The notes under the pieces: model-generated
The model's input: the letters and a program-made list of their open reading frames with translations, nothing else
The model's database searches: none
Told to the model about the DNA's origin: nothing
Position numbers and translations under genes: made by a program
Shown here: positions 8,568-17,308 of the stretch, one piece after another
How the letters are laid out: each line of letters starts with the position of its first letter
How positions within the stretch are numbered: the stretch's first letter is position 1
Source of the DNA: an uncultured Flavobacteriales bacterium
GTDB lineage: Bacteria > Bacteroidota > Bacteroidia > Flavobacteriales_D > Parvicellaceae
Assembly: GCA_913030835.1 (NCBI GenBank)
Contig: CAJWDP010000006.1
Span: 1-64,000 of the forward strand
Direction: 5' to 3'
DNA: 64,000 bases

Positions 8568-9574
8568 CAATACCTTAAAACCGTTCCTGACCATGAGAAC
8601 CCAATACCAAAAGCAGCAATTAGCACTTTAGACCCCTGTGGTATCTTTCCTTCTTGTTGCGCACAATATAATGCGATAGGGACAGATGCAGAAACCGTAT
8701 TGCCCATGTATTCCATACAATTGTAAACTTTTTCTTGCTGTAATTGCAATTTTCTGGCAAGCATTTTCAGAATAAATGAGTTCGCCTGATGAAAAACAAA
8801 TAAATCGATGTCGTCCAAAGTCAATTCATTCTTTTCCAAAATCTGATTGACCATTTTGGGCACCTCTCTCATGGAAAAAGAAAACACTTCCAAACCATCC
8901 ATTTCCATCCTTCCAAAAACCATTCCTCCAGCATCTGCATGTTCCCTTAACCATTCTTCATCGACCGGCGTGCGTGTATTGCTCTTTCGAACGATTAGGT
9001 CCTGAGCACCTGAACCGTCGGTTCCAACTATAAAATCACCGATTCCTTTTTCTTCCGAAGCGCTAATCAGGGTAGATGCGCCAGCATCACCAAATAACAT
9101 TCTTAATTCCAAGTCATTCGGATGTATAACTGAAGAAGGTATATCTGCTGTTTGGAGCAGCACGTGTTTAAACTGACCTGATTCGATCAATGCTTTTGCC
9201 ACCACCAATCCATTTGTAAATCCTGCACAACCCATGGGAACATCCATCGCTCCAACGGATTTTCTCAACCCCAGCCGCTCTTGCATAATGCATGCAGTAG
9301 CAGGACCTTTATAGTCCAATCCTTCAGTGCAAAACAATAAAAAGTCAATTTCCTTTTTGTCAATCCCATGTTCTTCGAATAACAACTGTGAACTTTTGAA
9401 CGCAAGATCGGATCCTATCTCTCCTACTCCTCTGATCCTTCTCTCCTTAACTCCAACTCGTTTGAAAATTTCATTCGATGTTAAGGTTCCGAACTCTCTA
9501 AAAAGATCTTCATTCGATAGCTTTTTTTCCGGCAGGTAGAAGCTAATGGCCTTTATTTGTGAGAAATTATTCAG
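8567..9574 (-). CDS. 3-oxoacyl-ACP synthase III (KAS III/FabH-like), first copy, apparent CTG start
   Basis: Active-site Cys in VPMGCAGFTNGL (about C116), His in FVFHQANSF and Asn in YMGNTVSASVPI. The first conventional start in frame (TTG at 9385) would leave only 272 residues and remove about 60 residues that clearly belong to KAS III, including YLPEKKLSNEDL and RVGVKERRI. The frame is open up to 9598 but has no ATG, GTG or TTG there. A CTG at 9574 overlaps the upstream stop as CTGA and is preceded by AAAGGA with 6 nt spacing; it gives 335 residues, the normal family length. I therefore place the start there. Coupled downstream to the carrier protein. Confidence 0.8.
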   Translation of the reverse strand: MNNFSQIKAISFYLPEKKLSNEDLFREFGTLTSNEIFKRVGVKERRIRGVGEIGSDLAFKSSQLLFEEHGIDKKEIDFLLFCTEGLDYKGPATACIMQERLGLRKSVGAMDVPMGCAGFTNGLVVAKALIESGQFKHVLLQTADIPSSVIHPNDLELRMLFGDAGASTLISASEEKGIGDFIVGTDGSGAQDLIVRKSNTRTPVDEEWLREHADAGGMVFGRMEMDGLEVFSFSMREVPKMVNQILEKNELTLDDIDLFVFHQANSFILKMLARKLQLQQEKVYNCMEYMGNTVSASVPIALYCAQQEGKIPQGSKVLIAAFGIGFSWSGTVLRY

Positions 9575-12111
9575 CTGGATTCCTTTAATCGTTTGTATTT
9601 CTGAGCTTTGACCTTATCTCCCATCTGCTCACTAAGGTTCATCAGGCTGTTGCACACCTTATTGAGCTGCCCGATAATCTGCGATGATTGTATACGTCTG
9701 ATCTTCTTTTCCAATGTTTTGTCTTGACGAACCAAGTTCAGATGAGTTTGTAATCCTTCCGCAGCCAATTCAAAATATACAATCGAGCTGGGAATGTCTT
9801 TGGCTCTCAAATAAGCATTTCCGATATTCGTGTAGAATTGATACTTATTGTCAAATTTGTCAACCAATGATGCTTTTTGATTCAATTCAATACAATCCGA
9901 GATCTTACCGTTACTCAAGTAATATTCGGACAATTTTGAATACGCCGGGAAATAAGTAGAGTCGTATCTTATTGCTTTAGAAATATGTCCTACCATAATC
10001 GACTCCAGACTATCGCTAACCCCCCACAAATGATTTCGAAGCCCTTCCCTATTGTACTTTCCCTTTACCAGATTAAGAAACAGGGCCTTACTCATATTTT
10101 CGTACAAATTCTCCGTTAAAAACTGCAAAAGAACTCCTTCTGTTGCCATAGCTTCAAATTGATCGACTTCCTTCAACAGGGATTTCGCGAACTCATCTGA
10201 ATTGAACATACGTTTCAAATTTGAACTTTGAACAGTTTGATCGAGTGCTTTCGTAAGGTTCGATACAAATGACTCTGCATCCGGCGATTTTTTTCCTACT
10301 TCAATCAGTTCTTTTTGAATGTTCTTCTGAAATTTCGCAAAAGATTCGATCAGATCCATATTCCTAAGAAGAAAATCATTTGGTGGTGAGCTGCTGTATT
10401 GAACAGAATCGGAATATTTTTCAAATAGTCTGCAAAATGAACCTATTTCATTGCATTCATCAAAATAGGTATTGCCCATATTAAAATTGGCTTCTACATA
10501 ATCAGAATCCAATTCAAGCGCACGTTCAAAATTCATCCTCGAGGAATCTACATCCGCTTTGTATAGGAAATACATCGCGCCGAGGTTATTGTAACTCACC
10601 GCATAACTCGTGTCAATTTCAATGCACCGAGTAAAATGGTGAAGGGTGAGCTGCAGTTTTTTATTGTATTCCTCAACGAGCCGTCTATTCATTTGACTCT
10701 GAGGTCCCATCAATTTTCCGCGCAATGATTTTAGTTCAGAAGCATACAATTGAGCAATGAGTGAATGCGATTTTGCCGACTCCTGCAAATTCACTATATC
10801 TGTCTCATACAAAGAATTTCTTGAGCTCCAAGCAGGATTTCTGGACAGCACTGCAGTAAGCGACACGATCAACAGTACCCCAATAGAAATCGATCCGATC
10901 ATTCGTTTCCTCGATCCTGCAATTTTGAACAAATACATCAGCCCTGAAGCTAGTACTATGCAAAATCCGAGGCTAGCAACAAAGGCAAATCTCTCAGCGA
11001 TAATTCCAACAGCCGGGAAGAGCAAATTGCATGCGCCTCCAATTCCAAAGAAAAAGAGTAAAACACCAAATCCCCAAACTTCCCGCTTCTTCATTCTAAG
11101 CATGATCCATGATACCAAAGAGACCATAAAGGCAGCCATGAACCAAACAATAGGTGTAGCCCAGGTCGCAATAGACACTTGATTGAATCCATAATAAAAT
11201 CGAAGTGGGTAGGGAAATAACAGCAATTTCAAGTAATAAAAATTGCTGTAAAAATACATCGGTATTCGTTCGGCAAATGACTGTGAAAAATAGAGCGGAT
11301 TTTCAAAAAACTGCTTTTCTCGAGCAACAGATTCTGTTATCATTCCCTTGGAAATCAGTTTCCAGATAAGAAAAACGCCGACTATGGAGCCAAAAAAAAC
11401 CAACAATTTGCCTAATCGCAGGGCTCTGAAATAATAAGCAGTCAATAACAGAAATGGGATAAATGTCATTCCTGTTTTCTTACAAAGCAAACTAAACAGC
11501 AGAAGAAGCAATGTAGCAATTAGGAACATTAGTTTCTTCCGATCCAGGTATTTCAAAAGATTGATCATGGCTCCTAAGCCAAATGCCAAACAGAGCAGCT
11601 CATCCCTGGATTTTATATTATTGACCACCTCAGAATGCAACGGATGAATCAAAAACAACAGAGCCACTATAGCAGCAAACCACCTGCCCCCCGAAGGATA
11701 AGCGATCCGAAAAAATCGGAAAATCAAAATAACGACCAATGCGTAAAACAACGTATTAAAAAAATGTGATATCGCCGGATTGCTGCCGAAAAGCTGATAT
11801 TCAATCGCAAACACAGCTGTTACCACCGGCCTGTACCCATACCGTTGCTTTTTATTTACTGCAAAGTGACTCGTAAGAATAGAGGGAATACCGGAAAATC
11901 CTTTTTCCACATTCGGATGTCGCGATATAAGCTCTCGACTTCCATCTTCGTTATACTGATAGGTCGTAGTAACGAGATCGTCGTCCATGGCATATTTATT
12001 CTTAAGTGTAGAACCATAGAAAACGAAAGACAACGCGATAAAGAGCAAATAAAAGTGCCAGTTTTTCCATTGATTTTCTACTAAGGCGGTTTGCTTCGCT
12101 TGTCTGCTCAT
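9571..12111 (-). CDS. TMTC-like polytopic membrane protein with TPR domain (putative GT-C glycosyltransferase)
   Basis: 846 residues. The N-terminal half holds about ten hydrophobic helices. After the first helix an acidic AMDDD motif (41-45) lies in the first extracytoplasmic loop, the position of the catalytic Asp in PMT/GT-C enzymes. A second loop reads HSEVVNNIKSRDELL (about 159-173), close to the loop seen in TMTC/DUF1736 proteins. The C-terminal half (from about 450) has TPR-like helices, e.g. AVSYNNLGAMYFLYKA, YVEANFNMGNTYFDE and KYQFYTNIGNAYLRAKD. It probably uses a polyprenyl-linked sugar to glycosylate a periplasmic acceptor. It is first in the operon, divergent from the helicase gene at 12191. 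Confidence 0.72.
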   Translation of the reverse strand: MSRQAKQTALVENQWKNWHFYLLFIALSFVFYGSTLKNKYAMDDDLVTTTYQYNEDGSRELISRHPNVEKGFSGIPSILTSHFAVNKKQRYGYRPVVTAVFAIEYQLFGSNPAISHFFNTLFYALVVILIFRFFRIAYPSGGRWFAAIVALLFLIHPLHSEVVNNIKSRDELLCLAFGLGAMINLLKYLDRKKLMFLIATLLLLLFSLLCKKTGMTFIPFLLLTAYYFRALRLGKLLVFFGSIVGVFLIWKLISKGMITESVAREKQFFENPLYFSQSFAERIPMYFYSNFYYLKLLLFPYPLRFYYGFNQVSIATWATPIVWFMAAFMVSLVSWIMLRMKKREVWGFGVLLFFFGIGGACNLLFPAVGIIAERFAFVASLGFCIVLASGLMYLFKIAGSRKRMIGSISIGVLLIVSLTAVLSRNPAWSSRNSLYETDIVNLQESAKSHSLIAQLYASELKSLRGKLMGPQSQMNRRLVEEYNKKLQLTLHHFTRCIEIDTSYAVSYNNLGAMYFLYKADVDSSRMNFERALELDSDYVEANFNMGNTYFDECNEIGSFCRLFEKYSDSVQYSSSPPNDFLLRNMDLIESFAKFQKNIQKELIEVGKKSPDAESFVSNLTKALDQTVQSSNLKRMFNSDEFAKSLLKEVDQFEAMATEGVLLQFLTENLYENMSKALFLNLVKGKYNREGLRNHLWGVSDSLESIMVGHISKAIRYDSTYFPAYSKLSEYYLSNGKISDCIELNQKASLVDKFDNKYQFYTNIGNAYLRAKDIPSSIVYFELAAEGLQTHLNLVRQDKTLEKKIRRIQSSQIIGQLNKVCNSLMNLSEQMGDKVKAQKYKRLKESS

Positions 12112-12190
12112 AAAGTGCTAAAATTATTCATTTTTCAGTAAACTTTTCAACATCTGTAAAGAATTGGATTCTCTGTTTTAGTTTTACGAA

Positions 12191-14476
12191 ATGGATTACC
12201 TCAAATCATTAAATACAGCCCAGAGAGATGCCGTCGAAAACCTCGAGGGTCCCATGATGGTAATTGCAGGAGCCGGATCGGGGAAAACAAGGGTACTTAC
12301 GTACAGGATTGCTCACTTAATCAACAATAATGTAGATCCTTTCCATATTCTAGCTCTCACATTTACCAATAAGGCGGCAAAAGAAATGAAGAAAAGAATC
12401 GGTGAGCTGGTTGGTGAAGGTGAAGCAATGAACATTTGGATGGGCACCTTCCACTCCATCTTTGCTCGTATTTTACGGATGGAATGCGACCGAATCGGGT
12501 ACCCAAGGAATTTTACCATTTACGACACACAAGATTCAAAAAGTCTGATCAAAACCATTGTAAAAGAGTATCATCTCGACGATAAGCTCTACAAGCCGGG
12601 AATCGTTTACAACAGAATTTCCTCAGCCAAGAATAACTTGATTTCTGCTACCGCCTATGCAAAAAATGACGACATCATTGCGGATGATCGTATGAACAAC
12701 CGACCAAAAATGGGCGAAATCTATATGGAATATCAAAAGCGATGCTTTCGATCCAACGCTATGGATTTTGACGACCTTTTGTTTAAGACCAATGTCTTGC
12801 TGAAAGATCATCCCGATGTTTTGCACAAGTACCAGCACAAATTTAAGTTCATACTGGTCGATGAGTATCAAGACACCAACTACAGTCAATACATCATTAT
12901 AAAACGACTGGCAGCATTGAATGAAAACCTATGCGTAGTTGGTGATGATGCGCAATCCATCTACGGGTTCAGAGGAGCCAACATTCAAAACATTTTAAAC
13001 TTCAAAAAAGATTATCCTGATTTCAAACTGTTCAAACTCGAACAGAATTACCGGTCAACAAAAGTGATTGTAGACGTTGCGAATACCATCATTGCGAACA
13101 ATGTGGATCAGATCAAAAAGAAAGTGTGGACCGAAAATGGCGAGGGAGACAAAATTAAATTGTATAAGGCCTTAACAGACAATGAGGAAGGGCGTATCAT
13201 TGCCAACTCTATTTTTGAAAACCATCAGCAGCATCAGGCGAAGCACCTTGATTTTGCCATACTCTATCGAACAAACGCCCAATCCAGGTCCTTTGAGGAA
13301 GCTCTGAGAAAATTAAATATCCCGTATAAAATTTACGGTGGACTCTCGTTCTATCAGCGAAAAGAGATCAAAGACCTATTGGCTTATTTTCGACTTACTG
13401 CTAATTTCCACGATGAAGAATCGCTCAAACGAATCATCAATTATCCAAAAAGGGGGATTGGAAAAACTAGTTTAGACCATGCCACTGTTGCTGCTAAAGA
13501 GCACGGGGTGAGTCTCTGGAATATATTGGCTAATCCCGATAAGTATTCCCTCCCAATAAACAACGGGACCAAATCCAAAATCAGTGACTTTATCGCCCTC
13601 ATCAAAAGCTTTGCGACAAAATTAGAAACGGATAATGCATACGTATTGGCCAGCAATATAGCCTCGTCGTGCAATCTGCTGAAGGAGCTGTACACTGACA
13701 AAACTCCTGAAGGACTGAGCCGATTTGAGAACGTTCAGGAATTGCTCAATGGAATCAAGGAATTTACGGATAATGCTCCTAAAGACGAAGTGCGATTCCT
13801 CTCCGACTTCCTTCTTGATGTAGCATTATTGACAGATGCGGACTCGGATAAACCCGAAGACTATAATAAAGTAACTCTGATGACCGTTCATGCCGCTAAA
13901 GGACTTGAATTCCCCTTTGTTTATGTCGTTGGGATGGAAGAAAATTTATTCCCTTCTCAACTGTCAGTTAATTCCAGATCAGACCTGGAAGAGGAACGTC
14001 GATTATTTTATGTTGCGGTAACTCGGGCAGAGAAAAAAGCATTCCTGTCCTATGCGGTTAGTCGTTACAGATGGGGGAACTTAACACAGTGCGAGCCCAG
14101 CCGTTTTCTCGAAGAAATAGATGAGCGTTTCATTGATGCAGATGAATTTCCCGCAAAAAGAAAGCAGAATACAGCGGGTATTCAATTTGAAAATACAGCA
14201 AACTTTTTAGGAAGACCTGCCAATAGAACATCAGCAGCTCCGAAAAAAAATCTTGTACCTCCAAATCTCAAAAAAATTTCATCAACAACGGGTAGTCCTG
14301 CTGTAGACCTTGAAAAATTAAAAGAAGGATCCAATGTATTACATGCGCGTTTCGGAAAAGGAAAAGTAGTAAAGCTCGAAGGTATGGCACCCAACGTGAA
14401 AGCGACCGTCTACTTTCCAAGTGCAGGACAGAAACAATTGCTGCTGAAATTTGCCAAATTGGAAGTATTGGACTAA
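12191..14476 (+). CDS. ATP-dependent DNA helicase, UvrD/PcrA family
   Basis: 761 residues, a complete superfamily 1A helicase. Motifs: LNTAQRDAV (Q motif), AGAGSGKTRVL (Walker A), LTFTNKAAKEM (Ia), DEYQDTN (II), VGDDAQSIYGFRGA (III), QNYRST (IV), TVHAAKGLEFPFVYVVG (V) and VAVTRAEKKAFLS (VI). The C-terminal tail ends in a Tudor-like segment (LKEGSNVLHARFGKGKVVKLEG), as in PcrA/UvrD, which is used to contact RNA polymerase. It should unwind DNA 3'-5' in excision repair, replication restart and removal of stalled RNA polymerase. PcrA and UvrD cannot be told apart from sequence in this phylum, so I give no symbol. Confidence 0.95.
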   Translation: MDYLKSLNTAQRDAVENLEGPMMVIAGAGSGKTRVLTYRIAHLINNNVDPFHILALTFTNKAAKEMKKRIGELVGEGEAMNIWMGTFHSIFARILRMECDRIGYPRNFTIYDTQDSKSLIKTIVKEYHLDDKLYKPGIVYNRISSAKNNLISATAYAKNDDIIADDRMNNRPKMGEIYMEYQKRCFRSNAMDFDDLLFKTNVLLKDHPDVLHKYQHKFKFILVDEYQDTNYSQYIIIKRLAALNENLCVVGDDAQSIYGFRGANIQNILNFKKDYPDFKLFKLEQNYRSTKVIVDVANTIIANNVDQIKKKVWTENGEGDKIKLYKALTDNEEGRIIANSIFENHQQHQAKHLDFAILYRTNAQSRSFEEALRKLNIPYKIYGGLSFYQRKEIKDLLAYFRLTANFHDEESLKRIINYPKRGIGKTSLDHATVAAKEHGVSLWNILANPDKYSLPINNGTKSKISDFIALIKSFATKLETDNAYVLASNIASSCNLLKELYTDKTPEGLSRFENVQELLNGIKEFTDNAPKDEVRFLSDFLLDVALLTDADSDKPEDYNKVTLMTVHAAKGLEFPFVYVVGMEENLFPSQLSVNSRSDLEEERRLFYVAVTRAEKKAFLSYAVSRYRWGNLTQCEPSRFLEEIDERFIDADEFPAKRKQNTAGIQFENTANFLGRPANRTSAAPKKNLVPPNLKKISSTTGSPAVDLEKLKEGSNVLHARFGKGKVVKLEGMAPNVKATVYFPSAGQKQLLLKFAKLEVLD

Positions 14477-14525
14477 ACGACCCATCTTCGGAAAAGTTTG
14501 ATGCTATTATTTTGATCGATTTAAC

Positions 14526-14533
14526 TACATTTG
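14526..14533 (+). promoter_or_regulatory. Bacteroidota -7 element TACATTTG
   Basis: An exact TAnnTTTG match lies 22 bp before the ATG of the DUF4290 gene, placing a start site near 14540. There is no convincing -33 TTG at the expected distance. It would drive the DUF4290-murA pair independently of the helicase. Confidence 0.45.
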
Positions 14534-14555
14534 ACACTTCATATAATACGGCATT

Positions 14556-15200
14556 ATGTCAGAACCACAAATATCACTTGAATACAACACTCAACGAGGG
14601 AAAATGGTAATTCCCGAATACGGCAGGAACGTCCAAAAAATGATCGATTTTGCATGCACTGTTGAAAGTCGTGAAGAGCGAAATAAGATAGCCAATGCAA
14701 TTATCTCTGTAATGGGACAGCTGAATCCTCACCTCAGAGATATTACGGATTTTAATCATAAACTTTGGGCTCACCTTTTTATCATGTCAGACTTTCATTT
14801 GGATGTGGACTCTCCTTATCCAAAACCCAGTCCGGAGAGTTTAGCAGAAAAGCCTGAAAAAGTTGACTATCCTTCAAATAATATTCGCTTTGGCCACTAT
14901 GGAAAAACCGTAGAACGTTTGATTGAAGCTGCTTCACAATATGACGATGGGGAAGAAAAAGACTACTTAGTTGGCAGGATTGCAAATCTGATGAAAAGGT
15001 CCAACTTGCAGTGGAATTCAGATTCAGTAAAAGATGAAACCATTTTAAAAGATCTGAAGCAATTAAGTGGTGACAAACTCCAAGTAAATGAAAGCTTTGT
15101 CTTTGAAAGTGCCTCGGATTTATTAAAAAAGGGAGGCAAAAAAAGGTCTTTCAAAGGAAAAGGGAAAAACAAAGGAAGAAACTTTAAGAAAAGAAATTGA
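14556..15200 (+). CDS. DUF4290 family protein
   Basis: 214 residues. It matches a conserved Bacteroidota family of unknown function, recognisable by EYNTQRGKMVIPEYGRN at the N-terminus, the helical core with GQLNPHLRDITDFNHKLWAHL, and the RFGHYGKTVERLIE segment. No catalytic motif, signal peptide or membrane helix is seen. The C-terminus is a very basic, Lys/Gly-rich tail (from about 195) that could bind nucleic acid or ribosomes. It sits directly before murA with a 2 bp gap, an arrangement I recall as common in the phylum, so co-expression with cell wall synthesis is likely. Confidence 0.85.
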   Translation: MSEPQISLEYNTQRGKMVIPEYGRNVQKMIDFACTVESREERNKIANAIISVMGQLNPHLRDITDFNHKLWAHLFIMSDFHLDVDSPYPKPSPESLAEKPEKVDYPSNNIRFGHYGKTVERLIEAASQYDDGEEKDYLVGRIANLMKRSNLQWNSDSVKDETILKDLKQLSGDKLQVNESFVFESASDLLKKGGKKRSFKGKGKNKGRNFKKRN

Positions 15201-15202
15201 GC

Positions 15203-16510
15203 ATGGAAGCATTTGAGGTCTACGGGGGCAACAAACTGAAAGGAGAACTTATTCCTCAGGGAGCAAAAAATGAAGCCTTACAAATTCTTTGCGCCGTTCT
15301 TCTTACTCCCGAACCTGTTCATATAGAAAATGTTCCGGATATCGTAGACATCAACAAACTCATTCATCTTCTAGAAGACCTTGGAGTAAAAGTAGATCGA
15401 AAAGGTACTGGAAGCTACACCTTTCAAGCAGATGACATCGATATTGACTTCTTAAATTCGCCTGAATTTGCCAAAAAGGGAGGCGCACTCAGAGGATCCA
15501 TTATGATTGTTGGACCTCTGCTGGCCAGATTCGGAAAAGGCTATATCCCAAAACCGGGTGGCGATAAGATCGGAAGACGAAGATTGGATACACACTTCTT
15601 GGGGTTTCAGAAACTTGGCGCTAAGTTTTCTTACGATGACGCAACGCATTTTTACAGGGCGGAAGCAGATCAATTGAAAGGTTGCTATATGCTGCTTGAT
15701 GAAGCTTCTGTAACAGGAACTGCCAACATTGTAATGACAGCGGTCTTAGCCGAAGGAACAACGACCATCTATAATGCTGCATGCGAACCTTACTTGCAGC
15801 AGCTGTGCAAGATGCTCAATAGAATGGGAGCTAAAATAACCGGCATCGGCTCAAATCTACTTAAGATCGAGGGAGTCTCTGAATTGGGTGGTACCAACCA
15901 CAGAGTTCTTCCGGACATGATAGAAATCGGCTCGTTTATCGGAATGGCAGCGATGACACAAGGAGAGATCACGATCAAAGATGTCTCCTACGATGATCTG
16001 GGTGTGATTCCCAATGTATTTAGAAAAATGGGTATCGCATTGGAGCGTAAAGGAGACGACATTTATATTCCGGAGCAAGATGAATATGAAATTGAGTCTT
16101 ACATTGATGGTTCTATCCTAACCATAGCGGATGCTCCATGGCCCGGATTTACACCAGACCTTTTAAGCATCGTTTTGGTCACTGCTACTCAAGCGAAAGG
16201 CAGTATACTAGTGCATCAAAAAATGTTTGAAAGCCGCTTGTTCTTTGTAGATAAACTGATCGATATGGGTGCACAGATCATATTGTGTGATCCGCACAGA
16301 GCAACGGTGAATGGATTGAATCGAAAATCATCACTTCGAGGTATATCCATGACCTCCCCTGATATTCGAGCGGGAGTCTCGTTGTTGATTGCTGCATTAG
16401 GGGCTGAAGGAAAAAGCACCATTCACAACATCAACCAGATTGACAGAGGCTATCAAAACATTGAAAATCGTCTGAATGCCGTCGGAGCAGAAATCCGAAG
16501 AGTATCTTAA
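15203..16510 (+). CDS. murA: UDP-N-acetylglucosamine 1-carboxyvinyltransferase
   Basis: 435 residues from the ATG at 15203. EPSP-synthase fold. It transfers enolpyruvate from PEP to UDP-GlcNAc, the first committed step of peptidoglycan synthesis in the cytoplasm. The active-site loop reads PKPGGDKIGRRRLDTHF: the catalytic Cys (C115 in E. coli) is Asp, here D121. That change is known to leave the enzyme active while blocking alkylation by fosfomycin, so the enzyme should be insensitive. Other MurA motifs present are GAKNEAL near the N-terminus and AGVSLLIAALGAEG near the C-terminus. The other Mur genes lie about 40 kb away in the division cluster. Confidence 0.95.
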   Translation: MEAFEVYGGNKLKGELIPQGAKNEALQILCAVLLTPEPVHIENVPDIVDINKLIHLLEDLGVKVDRKGTGSYTFQADDIDIDFLNSPEFAKKGGALRGSIMIVGPLLARFGKGYIPKPGGDKIGRRRLDTHFLGFQKLGAKFSYDDATHFYRAEADQLKGCYMLLDEASVTGTANIVMTAVLAEGTTTIYNAACEPYLQQLCKMLNRMGAKITGIGSNLLKIEGVSELGGTNHRVLPDMIEIGSFIGMAAMTQGEITIKDVSYDDLGVIPNVFRKMGIALERKGDDIYIPEQDEYEIESYIDGSILTIADAPWPGFTPDLLSIVLVTATQAKGSILVHQKMFESRLFFVDKLIDMGAQIILCDPHRATVNGLNRKSSLRGISMTSPDIRAGVSLLIAALGAEGKSTIHNINQIDRGYQNIENRLNAVGAEIRRVS

Positions 16511-16515
16511 TTTCT

Positions 16516-16523
16516 TATATTTG
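16516..16523 (+). promoter_or_regulatory. Bacteroidota -7 element TATATTTG
   Basis: An exact TAnnTTTG match lies just after the murA stop and 66 bp before the thioredoxin-like gene. An alternative reading uses this TTTG as a -33 element for a looser TAATTTTTG about 18 bp downstream. Either would serve the gene at 16589. Confidence 0.35.
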
Positions 16524-16588
16524 GACGTATAATTCTTGGAATAATTTTTGATTCATCCAAGCTCTGAAAATACAGGAATAATAATAAC

Positions 16589-17161
16589 ATGAAAAAAACA
16601 AGATTTTTATTGATGTTGGTAGCGTGCGTTTTTGCAGGACTATCATTCACATATGTCACGTCAGAGTTCGAAACTTCAGACAATTGGCCACGAAAAAGCA
16701 AAAGAGTAGTTGGAACCAATATTGGTGATGAGGCACCTGAATTGGCCTTTGCAGGACCAGATGGCAAAACGCTCAAACTTTCTTCGTTAAGAGGCAAGTA
16801 TGTACTAGTTGATTTCTGGGCTTCATGGTGTGGCCCTTGTAGAAGAGAAAATCCGAATGTAGTATCAGCCTACGACAAGTATTCGAATGCAAAGTTTAAA
16901 AAATCAAAAGGCTTCGAAATTTTCTCTGTATCACTAGACAAAAACAAAGAAGGTTGGAAAAATGCCATTCAACGTGACAATCTTAAATGGAAATATCATG
17001 TTTGTGACTTTGGAGGGTGGCAATCAAAAGCGGCAAAAATCTATAATGTTAGGTCTATACCAGCGAGTTTTTTAATTGATCCAAACGGAATCATCGTTGC
17101 AAAAAATTTACGAGGACAAGCCCTTCACCTAGAGCTCGATAAATACGTAACTAAGCTATAG
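16589..17161 (+). CDS. TlpA-like thiol:disulfide oxidoreductase, exported
   Basis: 190 residues. The N-terminus is a signal peptide or membrane anchor (RFLLMLVACVFAGLSF). A Redoxin/TlpA-type thioredoxin domain follows: VGTNIGDEAPELAF, DFWASWCGPCRREN with the redox pair C81 and C84, and the cis-Pro loop RSIPASFLIDPNG. It should act in the periplasm, reducing or resolving disulfides in cytochrome or envelope proteins. It is a single-domain protein with no AhpC-like extension. It is likely monocistronic, with its own promoter just after murA. Confidence 0.88.
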   Translation: MKKTRFLLMLVACVFAGLSFTYVTSEFETSDNWPRKSKRVVGTNIGDEAPELAFAGPDGKTLKLSSLRGKYVLVDFWASWCGPCRRENPNVVSAYDKYSNAKFKKSKGFEIFSVSLDKNKEGWKNAIQRDNLKWKYHVCDFGGWQSKAAKIYNVRSIPASFLIDPNGIIVAKNLRGQALHLELDKYVTKL

Positions 17162-17186
17162 GCACTCTTCATCAGTTGTTTTATTA

Positions 17187-17217
17187 GCTGACATCTGACC
17201 TCGGTTTGTATGTCAGC
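17187..17217. repeat. 8 bp inverted repeat upstream of grpE
   Basis: GCTGACAT at 17187-17194 is repeated as its reverse complement ATGTCAGC at 17210-17217, with 15 nt between. A second perfect 6+6 repeat (CACTTT, 6 nt, AAAGTG) lies at 17233-17250. Both are in the 147 bp between the thioredoxin-like gene and grpE. No U-run follows, so a terminator is unlikely. An operator for the heat-shock pair is possible but unproven; neither repeat resembles the CIRCE consensus. Confidence 0.35.
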
Positions 17218-17308
17218 CGGTCAGTTACCCCTCACTTTTCTGTCAAAGTGTCTCGATCAACTCTATTGGCAGAGATTTTGCTCCTTTGCCGATGTAAAAG
17301 CACGTAGC

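Noticed and set aside
10757-11182. Plus-strand frame of 141 codons inside the TMTC-like gene
   Set aside because: It is antisense to well-conserved membrane and TPR coding sequence, so it is a codon-bias shadow.
17161-17170. CIRCE heat-shock operator before grpE (GGCACTC seen)
   Set aside because: The matching GAGTGC half-site after 9 nt is absent, so it does not fit CIRCE.
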